Positions 1-6,153 of a stretch of 11,387 nt of DNA are shown piece by piece. Position 1 is the stretch's first letter, and every line of letters starts with the position of its first letter. Source of the DNA: DATKZS01 sp035527835 [NCBI: bacterium]. GTDB lineage: Bacteria > RBG-13-61-14. The notes below the pieces were generated by a model. The model saw only the letters and a program-made list of their open reading frames with translations, had not been told where the DNA came from and did not search any database. The stretch covers positions 1 through 11,387 of the forward strand of contig DATKZS010000072.1 in NCBI GenBank assembly GCA_035527835.1. Reading direction: 5' to 3'. Position numbers and translations under genes: made by a program.

Positions 1-73
1 CCTTGTCCACCAAGTGCCGCTTCAACACCCGTACCTTCTCCTCCGCCGTAAACCGTCTCCGCTTCCCTTCCAT
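1..73 (-). CDS. Transposase OrfA-like N-terminus (partial)
   Basis: Only the first 24 codons are present; the gene continues past base 1. The translation starts MEGKRRRFTAEEKVRVLKRH, the typical opening of the helix-turn-helix (HTH_Tnp_1/HTH_21) subunit of IS3-type transposases, where a basic RRRF(T/S)AEEK stretch leads into the first DNA-binding helix. A strong ribosome binding site AAGGAGG lies at 81-87, seven bases before the ATG. It overlaps the 3' tail of the restriction-modification reading frame in a different frame on the same strand. The IS3 assignment rests on this short peptide, so related families with the same HTH opening remain possible. Confidence 0.7.
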   Translation of the reverse strand, partial: MEGKRRRFTAEEKVRVLKRHLVDK

Positions 74-141
74 CGTCCCGCCTCCTTGTTCGTATAACTA
101 TCTTGGCGGCAGGACTCTCCATTTTCAACTGAGGCAGGACA
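1..141 (-). mobile_element. End of an IS3-like insertion sequence (partial)
   Basis: The first roughly 140 bases hold the transposase start and upstream end of an insertion sequence that continues beyond the left edge. On the minus strand the presumed terminus reads TGTCCTGCCTCAGTTG from about base 141 inwards. The octamer GTCCTGCC occurs twice near the end (minus strand, 133-140 and 108-115), 25 bases apart, which could be transposase-binding repeats. The boundary is inferred from where the restriction-modification protein stops looking like a natural C-terminus (around base 144) and from the TG start usual for IS3-family ends. The other end is outside the window, so neither inverted repeats nor a target duplication can be checked. 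Confidence 0.6.
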
Positions 142-3024
142 GCTCAGCCTTAATATATCAGCCATAACGTATTGATCAAGTATTTCACGATCAGGATTCG
201 ATATTTCTTCTTCAATAGTTCCAACCGGTCGTGATAACATATTTTTTAACCGCGGCAGGATGGTTTTTCCCCCATATTTAGGATCAAGGACAAACATCTT
301 TCGAATGTCGGTAGGATCAACCTTCAACATACCGCCGCCCATTCCAGTCCGGCCAGCTAATTCAAGAAACAACCAGCCAACCGGAGAATTGAAAAATGCC
401 CATAAAACCTCGGTTGTTTCGGGGTCATGCAATCTGATCTCTGTAAAGCTGTTGCTTGAAATCGCTTTTGCATTATTGAAAATACAATAAAAACTTTCCC
501 CTATCCCGCAAGGTAATAAAAGATCTGCGGGTTTCCTCGCGCCGAACTTATACCATTCTTTTTTATTAATAAATGTATTCCGAGTATTAATCTCCATGCG
601 CTCTCCATGTTTGATATAAGACAAAGCTCCTGTACCCTTTAATTTAGACTTGGCATCTTCAACCGTAAAAAAATATCTCTCAATTTTATCAGAAGATAAT
701 GTAAAATAATTGCTGCCGCGAGGTTTCATTAGTCCTGGACGCAAAAACCTTTTTTCGATTTTGTATTTATTAGCAATGTCTTTTTTTACATAAAAAAAGT
801 CATTTGCGCCAGTGGGCTTCCCCTCATTAACTTCTGCCAGGTTCCTTAAAGGCACAATCTTTCCTCGGGCTTTCTCCAGAATGGCAAAAAAGATTTCAGG
901 AGCACGAGTGTAATTTCCCCATTTTACTCCCATATATTCATTTTGCTGATTATATCCTTCTTCTCCGAGCTCTTCCTGTTTCTTAGGACGGATACGAAGG
1001 TCTTCATTCTCATATAAGTTGTCATGCGCCAGTATGGTTTTAATAAAACGGTCAATGGAGTGCAAACGATCTAATTGCTTTTCCCAGAGGTCTTTCGCCG
1101 GCGGTATGAAGTAATTAAGCGGCTTTTTCAAATAAACGAATCGCGTTAAATGATTATTGCGCTCTTTTTCATCCTTGTTTTTTTGAAGAATTACTATGCA
1201 GGTATTAACTTCTGCGGCTTCAAACCAGCGTTCAACCTGTGACTCGATGATAGCTATAATTTTATAGTTATCGAGAAAGAATGTTTGCAGTCCCTTTCCA
1301 TAATCAGCATCAAGCCATGAGTTGGCAACGATAAATCCCAAATAGCCGCCTTCTAAAAGCAGCTTGGTTCCATGAATGAAGAAGTAGACATGTATCCCGG
1401 CACGTTTTTCAATTTCCGCCATTTTCTTTCCGGATATATCGTGCAAGGCGTTTTCAATAAGATTCTCTTTATAAACAGCTTCTTGGCGTGAAAGTTCGCT
1501 GATTTGATGGTGTCGGGTATAAGGGGGATTTCCCACTATGGCGTCAAACCAACGGGGATATATCACTTCCCTATCACGATAACCAAGTGTTGCGGCCCTT
1601 GTCTTCCTCCAATTTTCTAAATCCAACCCCTCGTTGCCTACTCGAAAATCAAAAAAGTCCTGCTGGATGATATTGGGATAATTCTGAGCTGCCGAAAGAT
1701 CATTAATGGCGAGGTTTATAGTTGCAAGATGAGCTGGAAACTTTGCTATATCAGTTCCCCAGAGGGTTTCCAAGAGTTCCTCATGGCTTTTTATCTGGTT
1801 CATCATTTTTTTATGTTGGTATGCACGGACAAGGAAAGTTCCTGCCCCGCAGGAAGGATCAAGAATATGATCATCATCATGTTGAAGGCAAAAACGTAAA
1901 ATCAGGTCTACAACGTCAGGGCTGGTGAAATACTGTCCAAAATTATGCCGTTCTTCTGGAGGAATCAACTTCTCGAATATCCTCCCGATTATATCGTAAC
2001 CGATTTTGGAGAAATCATAGCGTTTCAAAAGTCTGACCAGTTTCTTTATCTCTTCAACAACCTCTTTAGACTCGGGGAAAGCCACACTGTCAATGAAATC
2101 AGTTGTATATACTGTTTCATAATCAATCTTGAGAACCTGTGTGAAGTATCCCTGCAAATATGCTTGAATCAATGCGCCCTTGCTTAAACCTTCAGGCAGC
2201 TCCATGGGATCAAGTTCTTGCGGCCTTTTGGCCTGCAGGAGGTTATAAAACAGAATCTTGTTTATAAGAAGGTAGGCGGTTTGCCTCGCCGTTTGATTAA
2301 AGTTCTCCTGGCTCCAGGTAAAATTCCAGTCCTGTTCCGAAAACCATTTGATAATTTTATTTGCGAAAGAAGAATCCTTATGGCAGAGGTCGTAGATGAT
2401 CTGGCTGTAATACCGGGAGAGTGTTTTGATTTTTTCGTAAAGTAGAAAAACAAGGAATTCGTCTATGGCCAATTTGGGTTCAAGTGCCTTTCCCGATTTC
2501 ACTTCAAAAAGTATCTTTAAGAAATGGATGAGTTCATTCTTAATTTGAGAGCTATATCTGGACTCTTCGAGGGTATCAAGATTTTCTAGCTCTGAAAGGT
2601 GAAATTTATCGACCAACTGTTCATCTTCAGGTTGTTGAGCGTTAGCCGATTCGGTTTTATACCAGAGCAATGTTTTAAAATTAGTGACGGCGAAATATTT
2701 TGCTTTCCTTTGATTCGCTTTTTTCCAAGCCGGTTCTTTAAGTTCTTTTTCGTTAAAGACATCAAAGTAAGGAGGTTTAGCTTCCATAACTAAAAGTACT
2801 TTATGGCTTCTTGGGGATTCATAGATAACAATGTCTGGGCTCTTTCGGTCTAAGCCGCTGGTGTCCACGTCGGGCATTCCGAGATCAAGATTTTTCTTTT
2901 CTATGATCTCTCTCATCCAATGCATCAGCACTCCGACCGCGGAGCGCTCGGTTTTTCTGGCCTCAATGCCGATCGTTTCAGGGATTTTGATGTCTTTTCC
3001 CTTAGCTATCCTTTTCTTGCTCAT
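22..3024 (-). CDS. Type IIG-like restriction endonuclease/N6-adenine DNA methyltransferase, 3' end altered by IS
   Basis: A 1000-residue single-chain enzyme expected to cut DNA and to methylate adenine at its recognition site. A PD-(D/E)xK nuclease motif is visible at the N-terminus: P63-D64, then E81-A-K83 after a strand of hydrophobic residues. A helical connector follows. The methyltransferase domain has the SAM-binding motif DPSCGAGTF at 389-397 and the catalytic NPPY at 499-502, so motif I precedes motif IV (gamma class). The last 300 or so residues would be the target-recognition region. The start ATG has AAGGAAG at 3031-3037 and lies inside the upstream RadC-like gene. From about residue 961 the chain becomes basic and low-complexity, because it is translated from IS DNA; the original C-terminus is lost. 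The gene is AT-rich compared with its neighbours, suggesting transfer. Whether the hybrid protein is active cannot be told. Confidence 0.85.
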   Translation of the reverse strand: MSKKRIAKGKDIKIPETIGIEARKTERSAVGVLMHWMREIIEKKNLDLGMPDVDTSGLDRKSPDIVIYESPRSHKVLLVMEAKPPYFDVFNEKELKEPAWKKANQRKAKYFAVTNFKTLLWYKTESANAQQPEDEQLVDKFHLSELENLDTLEESRYSSQIKNELIHFLKILFEVKSGKALEPKLAIDEFLVFLLYEKIKTLSRYYSQIIYDLCHKDSSFANKIIKWFSEQDWNFTWSQENFNQTARQTAYLLINKILFYNLLQAKRPQELDPMELPEGLSKGALIQAYLQGYFTQVLKIDYETVYTTDFIDSVAFPESKEVVEEIKKLVRLLKRYDFSKIGYDIIGRIFEKLIPPEERHNFGQYFTSPDVVDLILRFCLQHDDDHILDPSCGAGTFLVRAYQHKKMMNQIKSHEELLETLWGTDIAKFPAHLATINLAINDLSAAQNYPNIIQQDFFDFRVGNEGLDLENWRKTRAATLGYRDREVIYPRWFDAIVGNPPYTRHHQISELSRQEAVYKENLIENALHDISGKKMAEIEKRAGIHVYFFIHGTKLLLEGGYLGFIVANSWLDADYGKGLQTFFLDNYKIIAIIESQVERWFEAAEVNTCIVILQKNKDEKERNNHLTRFVYLKKPLNYFIPPAKDLWEKQLDRLHSIDRFIKTILAHDNLYENEDLRIRPKKQEELGEEGYNQQNEYMGVKWGNYTRAPEIFFAILEKARGKIVPLRNLAEVNEGKPTGANDFFYVKKDIANKYKIEKRFLRPGLMKPRGSNYFTLSSDKIERYFFTVEDAKSKLKGTGALSYIKHGERMEINTRNTFINKKEWYKFGARKPADLLLPCGIGESFYCIFNNAKAISSNSFTEIRLHDPETTEVLWAFFNSPVGWLFLELAGRTGMGGGMLKVDPTDIRKMFVLDPKYGGKTILPRLKNMLSRPVGTIEEEISNPDREILDQYVMADILRLSCPASVENGESCRQDSYTNKEAGRWKGSGDGLRRRRRYGC

Positions 3025-3331
3025 CCAATGCTTCCTTAATCAAGCGCCGCGCGATTTCAAATGCTGCTACGATTCTGATGATCTTAACGTCCCCAATTCC
3101 TCTGAAGGCCAGAAATTTTTCCACAGGGTGATTGCACATTCCGCGGAGCGAACCGAATTTGGTGATGATATCCTGGGCGATTTTTTCCGCGGGCCGGCCT
3201 TTAACCCCGGTTCCGATTAATATCGCCAGGAGTTCCGCTTCACTTAGCTTTTCCGGGCCAAGCTCCACCAGTTTTCCGCCCGGATGCTTCCAGAGAGGTC
3301 CGCTTTCCTCATTCTTTTTTTTACCGCTCAT
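3002..3331 (-). CDS. Stand-alone RadC-type N-terminal helix-hairpin-helix protein
   Basis: A 109-residue protein matching only the N-terminal (UPF0758) part of RadC. It has the LGPEKLSEAELLAILIGTG segment (23-41) and a helix-hairpin-helix around FRGIGDVKIIRI (76-87) that would bind DNA backbone. The C-terminal JAB/MPN metalloprotease-like domain of normal RadC, which is about twice as long, is absent. I chose ATG 3331 rather than an upstream in-frame TTG at 3343, because its ATG overlaps the folP stop as ATGA and is preceded by GGAAAG (3336-3341). Its last 23 bases overlap the start of the restriction-modification gene. The coupling suggests that it works with that enzyme, perhaps in DNA binding, but a truncated RadC remnant is the alternative. 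The calling of the fold is firm; the role is inference. Confidence 0.8.
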   Translation of the reverse strand: MSGKKKNEESGPLWKHPGGKLVELGPEKLSEAELLAILIGTGVKGRPAEKIAQDIITKFGSLRGMCNHPVEKFLAFRGIGDVKIIRIVAAFEIARRLIKEALDEQEKDS

Positions 3332-4545
3332 GGCTCTTTCCAATTATATCCGAGTTGAATCGCCCCCGCCATTTCCGCGTACCTCCTCATCCCCTTCACG
3401 TCATGGACCCTCACGATCTGCGCTCCGCTCATGATGCCGGCGACCAGGGACGCCGCGGTTCCCTCGAAGCGGTCGTCCTTGTCCGCGTTCAGCACGGCGC
3501 CGATGTAGGACTTGTTCGAGTGGCCGAGCAGGATGGGCCGGCCCAGCGTCCGGAGCCGCCACAGGTCCCGGATCAGCTCCAGGTTGTGCGCCACGGTCTT
3601 GCCGAACCCGATTCCCGGGTCCACGATGATGCTCTCCTCGTGAACGCCCGCGGCCATGGCCCGTTCCATGCGCAGAGCGAGGTACGCGATGATCTCGCCG
3701 AACAGGTCGTCGTAATGCGGGTCCTGCTGCATGGTCTTGGGCGTGCCCCGCATGTGCATGAGCACAAGGGCCGCGCCCGTGTCCGCCGCCGCCCTCGCCA
3801 TCTCCGGGTCAGTGAGCGCCGACACGTCGTTGATCATGGCCGCGCCCGCCTCCATGGCCCGCCTGGCCACCGCCGGCTTCACGGTGTCAATCGAGATGAG
3901 CGCGTCCGGCTCCGCGGCCAGCCGCTCGATCACCGGCAACACCCGCCGCGATTCCTCGTCATCGCTCACCGCGTCCGAGCCCGGCCGCGTGCTCTCGCCG
4001 CCCACGTCAACGATCCCCGCGCCGGCCTCCAAAAGCGTGAGACCCCGCCGGATCGCCGCGTCCTGGTCAAAATGCCGGCCCCCGTCGTAAAACGAGTCGG
4101 GAGTACAGTTCACGATGCCCATCAGCACCGGCGCTTTGCCCAGCGCCAGCTCTCCGCGCGGCGTCGGCACCGTGAACACCCGCCGCTCCACGCGGTCAAG
4201 GAACACGGCCAGGTCCGCCGCCAGCTCTTCAAGTCCGGGGCCCTGGCCCATGAGTTTCCCGCCAAGCGCCCGGAGCTGCGCGGCCGTTCCCATCAGGAGC
4301 ACGTCCGTCGGCCCGGACCCGCCCGCGTACACCTCTCCCGACACCGCCGCCTCGCCGCCCAGCATAAGCATCCGCTCCTTGATCACGGTCGCGGCCGGCG
4401 CCGGCACGGCCTCAAGCTTCGCGCAATAATGCCGCAGCTTGGGCGCCATGGCCTCGATGCCGTCCTCGTCCGCCTTGACCGCGGCAAGCCGCGACCCGGC
4501 CTCGGCGTCACTGCGCGCCGCGCTGAGATGCAGGTTGAACTTCAT
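3328..4545 (-). CDS. folP: Dihydropteroate synthase with N-terminal extension
   Basis: Joins 6-hydroxymethyl-7,8-dihydropterin pyrophosphate and p-aminobenzoate in cytoplasmic folate synthesis. In the 405-residue protein the TIM-barrel synthase starts near residue 138. It shows GIVNCTPDSFYDGG (143-156), DVGGESTRPG (180-189), SIDTVKP (218-224), INDVSAL (238-244), LMHMRGTP (262-269), DPGIGFGKT (309-317), GHSNKS (341-346) and the final RVHDVKGM (379-386). The first 135 or so residues form an extra domain, as in long FolP forms that I associate with Desulfobacterota and some archaea; typical enzymes have about 280 residues. The usual SRK of the pterin-binding loop is S-N-K here, so an arginine is replaced. 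ATG 4545 is preceded by AGGG; a longer reading with a GTG start at 4599 is less likely. First gene of an apparent three-gene unit ending in the restriction gene. Confidence 0.95.
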   Translation of the reverse strand: MKFNLHLSAARSDAEAGSRLAAVKADEDGIEAMAPKLRHYCAKLEAVPAPAATVIKERMLMLGGEAAVSGEVYAGGSGPTDVLLMGTAAQLRALGGKLMGQGPGLEELAADLAVFLDRVERRVFTVPTPRGELALGKAPVLMGIVNCTPDSFYDGGRHFDQDAAIRRGLTLLEAGAGIVDVGGESTRPGSDAVSDDEESRRVLPVIERLAAEPDALISIDTVKPAVARRAMEAGAAMINDVSALTDPEMARAAADTGAALVLMHMRGTPKTMQQDPHYDDLFGEIIAYLALRMERAMAAGVHEESIIVDPGIGFGKTVAHNLELIRDLWRLRTLGRPILLGHSNKSYIGAVLNADKDDRFEGTAASLVAGIMSGAQIVRVHDVKGMRRYAEMAGAIQLGYNWKEP

Positions 4546-4614
4546 GTCATATCGCCCTGAAACTTCCCTCGTTCCCCGAAAACCGGCCTGAAACAACACT
4601 CAAACCGGTTATTC

Positions 4615-4643
4615 AGGATAATCCGGGGACTTGCTTAAGTCAA
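4615..4643 (-). promoter_or_regulatory. Sigma70-like promoter for folP
   Basis: On the minus strand, TTGACT (4638-4643) and TATCCT (4615-4620) are separated by 17 bases, placing transcription start near 4608, about 60 bases before the folP ATG. A small perfect inverted repeat, GACTT-GCTT-AAGTC (4629-4642), overlaps the -35 box and could be an operator. The site lies in the 168-base spacer between folP and the divergent acyltransferase gene. Confidence 0.55.
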
Positions 4644-4713
4644 GCAGAACTGCATTAGTATAGCGGCCATGCCGATTGACACGCCGCTCGCCCGCATATA
4701 ACGTGAAGAGGCC

Positions 4714-5397
4714 ATGGGCAAGGAGAGCAAATTTTTCGGATTGCCCGAGCTCACGCCGCGCGAGCGCCGGATTTTCAAGCTCCTGTACGTGGAGCAGGCG
4801 CTGGGCAACCGCTGGCTCCGGTGGCGCTACCGCGACCGCATCCACTTCGGGCCGGGCTGCCGGGTGGACTGGCGCACGCTGTTGCTCTCCGGGGCAGGGC
4901 GGGTCGAGTTCGAGCAGGACGTGATCATCGAGCGCGGCATCCACAAGGTGGCGTTCCATCTGGAGCCGGGGAGCAAAGTGAGCCTGGGCCGCGGCGTATG
5001 GATTCAGACCTTTGACGACGACATGGTGTTCTCGGCGAAGGCCGGGGCCGAGATCAGGATCGGCGAGCGCTCCTGGTTCTCCGGCGGCATCTTCGGGGCC
5101 TCGAAGAGCATCACGGTCGGCGACCATACCCTGATCGGCTGGGGCTGCATGGTCCTGGACTCGGACATGCACCGCCTGGACAACGACGAGCCGCCGCCGG
5201 AGGCGGAGCCGGTTATCATCGGCAGCCACGTCTGGATGCCCTCCAACATCACCGTGCTCAAGGGCGTGACCATCGGCGACCATTGCGTGATCGGCACGGG
5301 CTCGCTGGTGACCGATGACATCCCGCCGCATTCCCTGGCCGCCGGCCGCCCGGCGCGCGTGATCCGCGAGCTTGGAGACCGGGACCGGGTGGAGTGA
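4714..5397 (+). CDS. Hexapeptide-repeat (left-handed beta-helix) acyltransferase
   Basis: A 227-residue cytoplasmic acyltransferase of the LbH/WbbJ-like family, which move acetyl or other acyl groups from acyl-CoA onto sugars or related acceptors. Imperfect hexapeptide turns run from about residue 45 to 200, for example the segments around 68-73, 112-117, 133-138 and 183-195. The loop DSDMH (149-153) provides the likely catalytic His153, and the C-terminal SLAAGRPARVIRE (207-219) is the usual end of this fold, closing with the G-x-P-A-(R/K) signature. The acceptor cannot be named; no glycan-synthesis genes are next to it. GAAGAGG (4705-4711) sits only two bases before ATG, which is short, but no better in-frame start is visible. 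It converges on a long palindrome (5412-5482), which may end its transcript. Confidence 0.85.
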   Translation: MGKESKFFGLPELTPRERRIFKLLYVEQALGNRWLRWRYRDRIHFGPGCRVDWRTLLLSGAGRVEFEQDVIIERGIHKVAFHLEPGSKVSLGRGVWIQTFDDDMVFSAKAGAEIRIGERSWFSGGIFGASKSITVGDHTLIGWGCMVLDSDMHRLDNDEPPPEAEPVIIGSHVWMPSNITVLKGVTIGDHCVIGTGSLVTDDIPPHSLAAGRPARVIRELGDRDRVE

Positions 5398-5411
5398 GAG
5401 AAGAGAAGAAA

Positions 5412-5482
5412 ATTAACAGGGATATTCAGGAGGTCCAGGATAAAAAAGAATTATCCTGAATATCCTGTGAATCCCTGTTAAT
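5412..5482. repeat. Imperfect palindrome, GGATATTCA-unit family, copy 1
   Basis: Two 31-base arms (5412-5442 and 5452-5482) pair around a 9-base loop. Both begin ATTAACAGGGAT when read inwards and both end CAGGATA next to the loop. Inside each arm 9-10 base units beginning GGGAT or AGGAT follow one another, but in a different order in the two arms. It sits between the convergent acyltransferase and the small minus-strand gene and could serve as a bidirectional terminator. The second copy of this family is at 10158-10246. Confidence 0.85.
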
Positions 5483-5488
5483 AATTCT

Positions 5489-5737
5489 TTATTGCGTGAT
5501 CCCGCACGCCAGGTCCATGGCGAAGTTGACCGCCTCCCGGTACTCCTCCCGGAGCCGCTCCCGCTCCTCCGGGTCCGGCACCGCGCCCAGGCGGAGACGG
5601 GCCTGGTCAATGAAATCCTCCACGGCCTGGAAATAGTTTTCAGGAGGCAGGGTACGATAGAGGTGGCTTAACTCCTGAATCAGTGAATTCGGCGGGATTG
5701 CCGCCACGCTTCCGGATCTCGCTTCCGCTTTGCGCAT
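5489..5737 (-). CDS. Small uncharacterised protein (82 residues)
   Basis: I do not recognise this protein. It is soluble, with no membrane segment or signal peptide. After a short basic N-terminus it is predicted largely helical, with an acidic/basic stretch (PDPEERERLREEYREA, about 58-73) and a middle segment LIQELSHLYRTLPPENYF (19-36). It ends in AMDLACGITQ, with a single Cys at 78. I chose ATG 5737, since AAGGAG (5744-5749) lies six bases upstream; longer in-frame starts at 5803 and 5848 lack a site, and 5848 falls within the -35 box of a strong promoter. Monocistronic, with about 75 bases of leader, convergent with the acyltransferase. Its modest size and charge would suit a regulator or partner protein, but that is only a guess. 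Confidence 0.65.
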   Translation of the reverse strand: MRKAEARSGSVAAIPPNSLIQELSHLYRTLPPENYFQAVEDFIDQARLRLGAVPDPEERERLREEYREAVNFAMDLACGITQ

Positions 5738-5818
5738 CTTCTTCTCCTTGTTCCATTTCCGCAACGAGCTTTTGAGCAAAAAACCACATTCCGCCGCAGC
5801 CATTGTCCGGTTTCCTAT

Positions 5819-5848
5819 ACTATACAAACATGAAATGGCATTTGTCAA
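5819..5848 (-). promoter_or_regulatory. Strong sigma70-like promoter for the small gene
   Basis: Minus-strand TTGACA (5843-5848, consensus) and TATAGT (5819-5824, five of six) are 18 bases apart. Transcription would start near 5812, giving a leader of about 75 bases before ATG 5737. This supports the small gene being real and expressed. Confidence 0.65.
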
Positions 5849-5917
5849 GTAAAAAATGCAAGTTAGGCGATTTTTTTTTCAGGCATGGATCCGAGGGAGG
5901 GAACCCGTTTAAATCAT

Positions 5918-5998
5918 TTTTTCTCGCAAAGGCGCAAAGGGCGCGAAGAAAAAATATAATCTGAATTCTTTGCGGTCTTTGCGCCTTTGCGAGAAAAA
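5918..5998. repeat. Imperfect palindrome, GGCGCAAAG-unit family
   Basis: Arms 5918-5950 and 5965-5998 pair; 22 bases reading TTTTTCTCGCAAAGGCGCAA and the following AG are identical between the left arm and the complement of the right arm. Within each arm the 9-base unit GGCGCAAAG or a variant is repeated in tandem. It lies in the 416-base spacer between two divergent genes (starts at 5737 and 6154), upstream of the flavoenzyme promoter. The rest of this spacer holds only the two promoters and a T-run at about 5871-5879. Confidence 0.85.
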
Positions 5999-6038
5999 GG
6001 AATTTCAATCCAGTTCCCGGCATGGGGCCTTGTGAGGT

Positions 6039-6067
6039 TTGACTTGAACCAAGCCCTCTGTTATTGT
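6039..6067 (+). promoter_or_regulatory. Sigma70-like promoter for the flavin oxidoreductase gene
   Basis: TTGACT (6039-6044) and TATTGT (6062-6067) are spaced by 17 bases. Transcription would start near 6074, leaving a leader of about 80 bases before ATG 6154. An in-frame upstream ATG at 6064 falls inside the -10 box, which argues against it being the start. Confidence 0.55.
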
Positions 6068-6153
6068 CAAATGCGTTCCGCGCCCGGATTTCAGGTATAA
6101 CGTCGCCCGTTCCCGTTGCTGTCCACGGGTTGTCCATAAAAGGGAGAAACAAG

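Noticed and set aside
3355-4560. A 401-codon open frame on the plus strand opposite folP
   Set aside because: Arg/His/Pro-rich antisense shadow of a GC-rich gene; folP has every family motif on the other strand.
4676-4702. TTGACA followed by TATAAC as a promoter for the acyltransferase
   Set aside because: The spacer is only 15 bases and the start site would fall on the ribosome binding site; kept out as too weak.
4609-5331. A 240-codon frame opposite the acyltransferase
   Set aside because: Antisense shadow; the plus strand shows real hexapeptide repeats.
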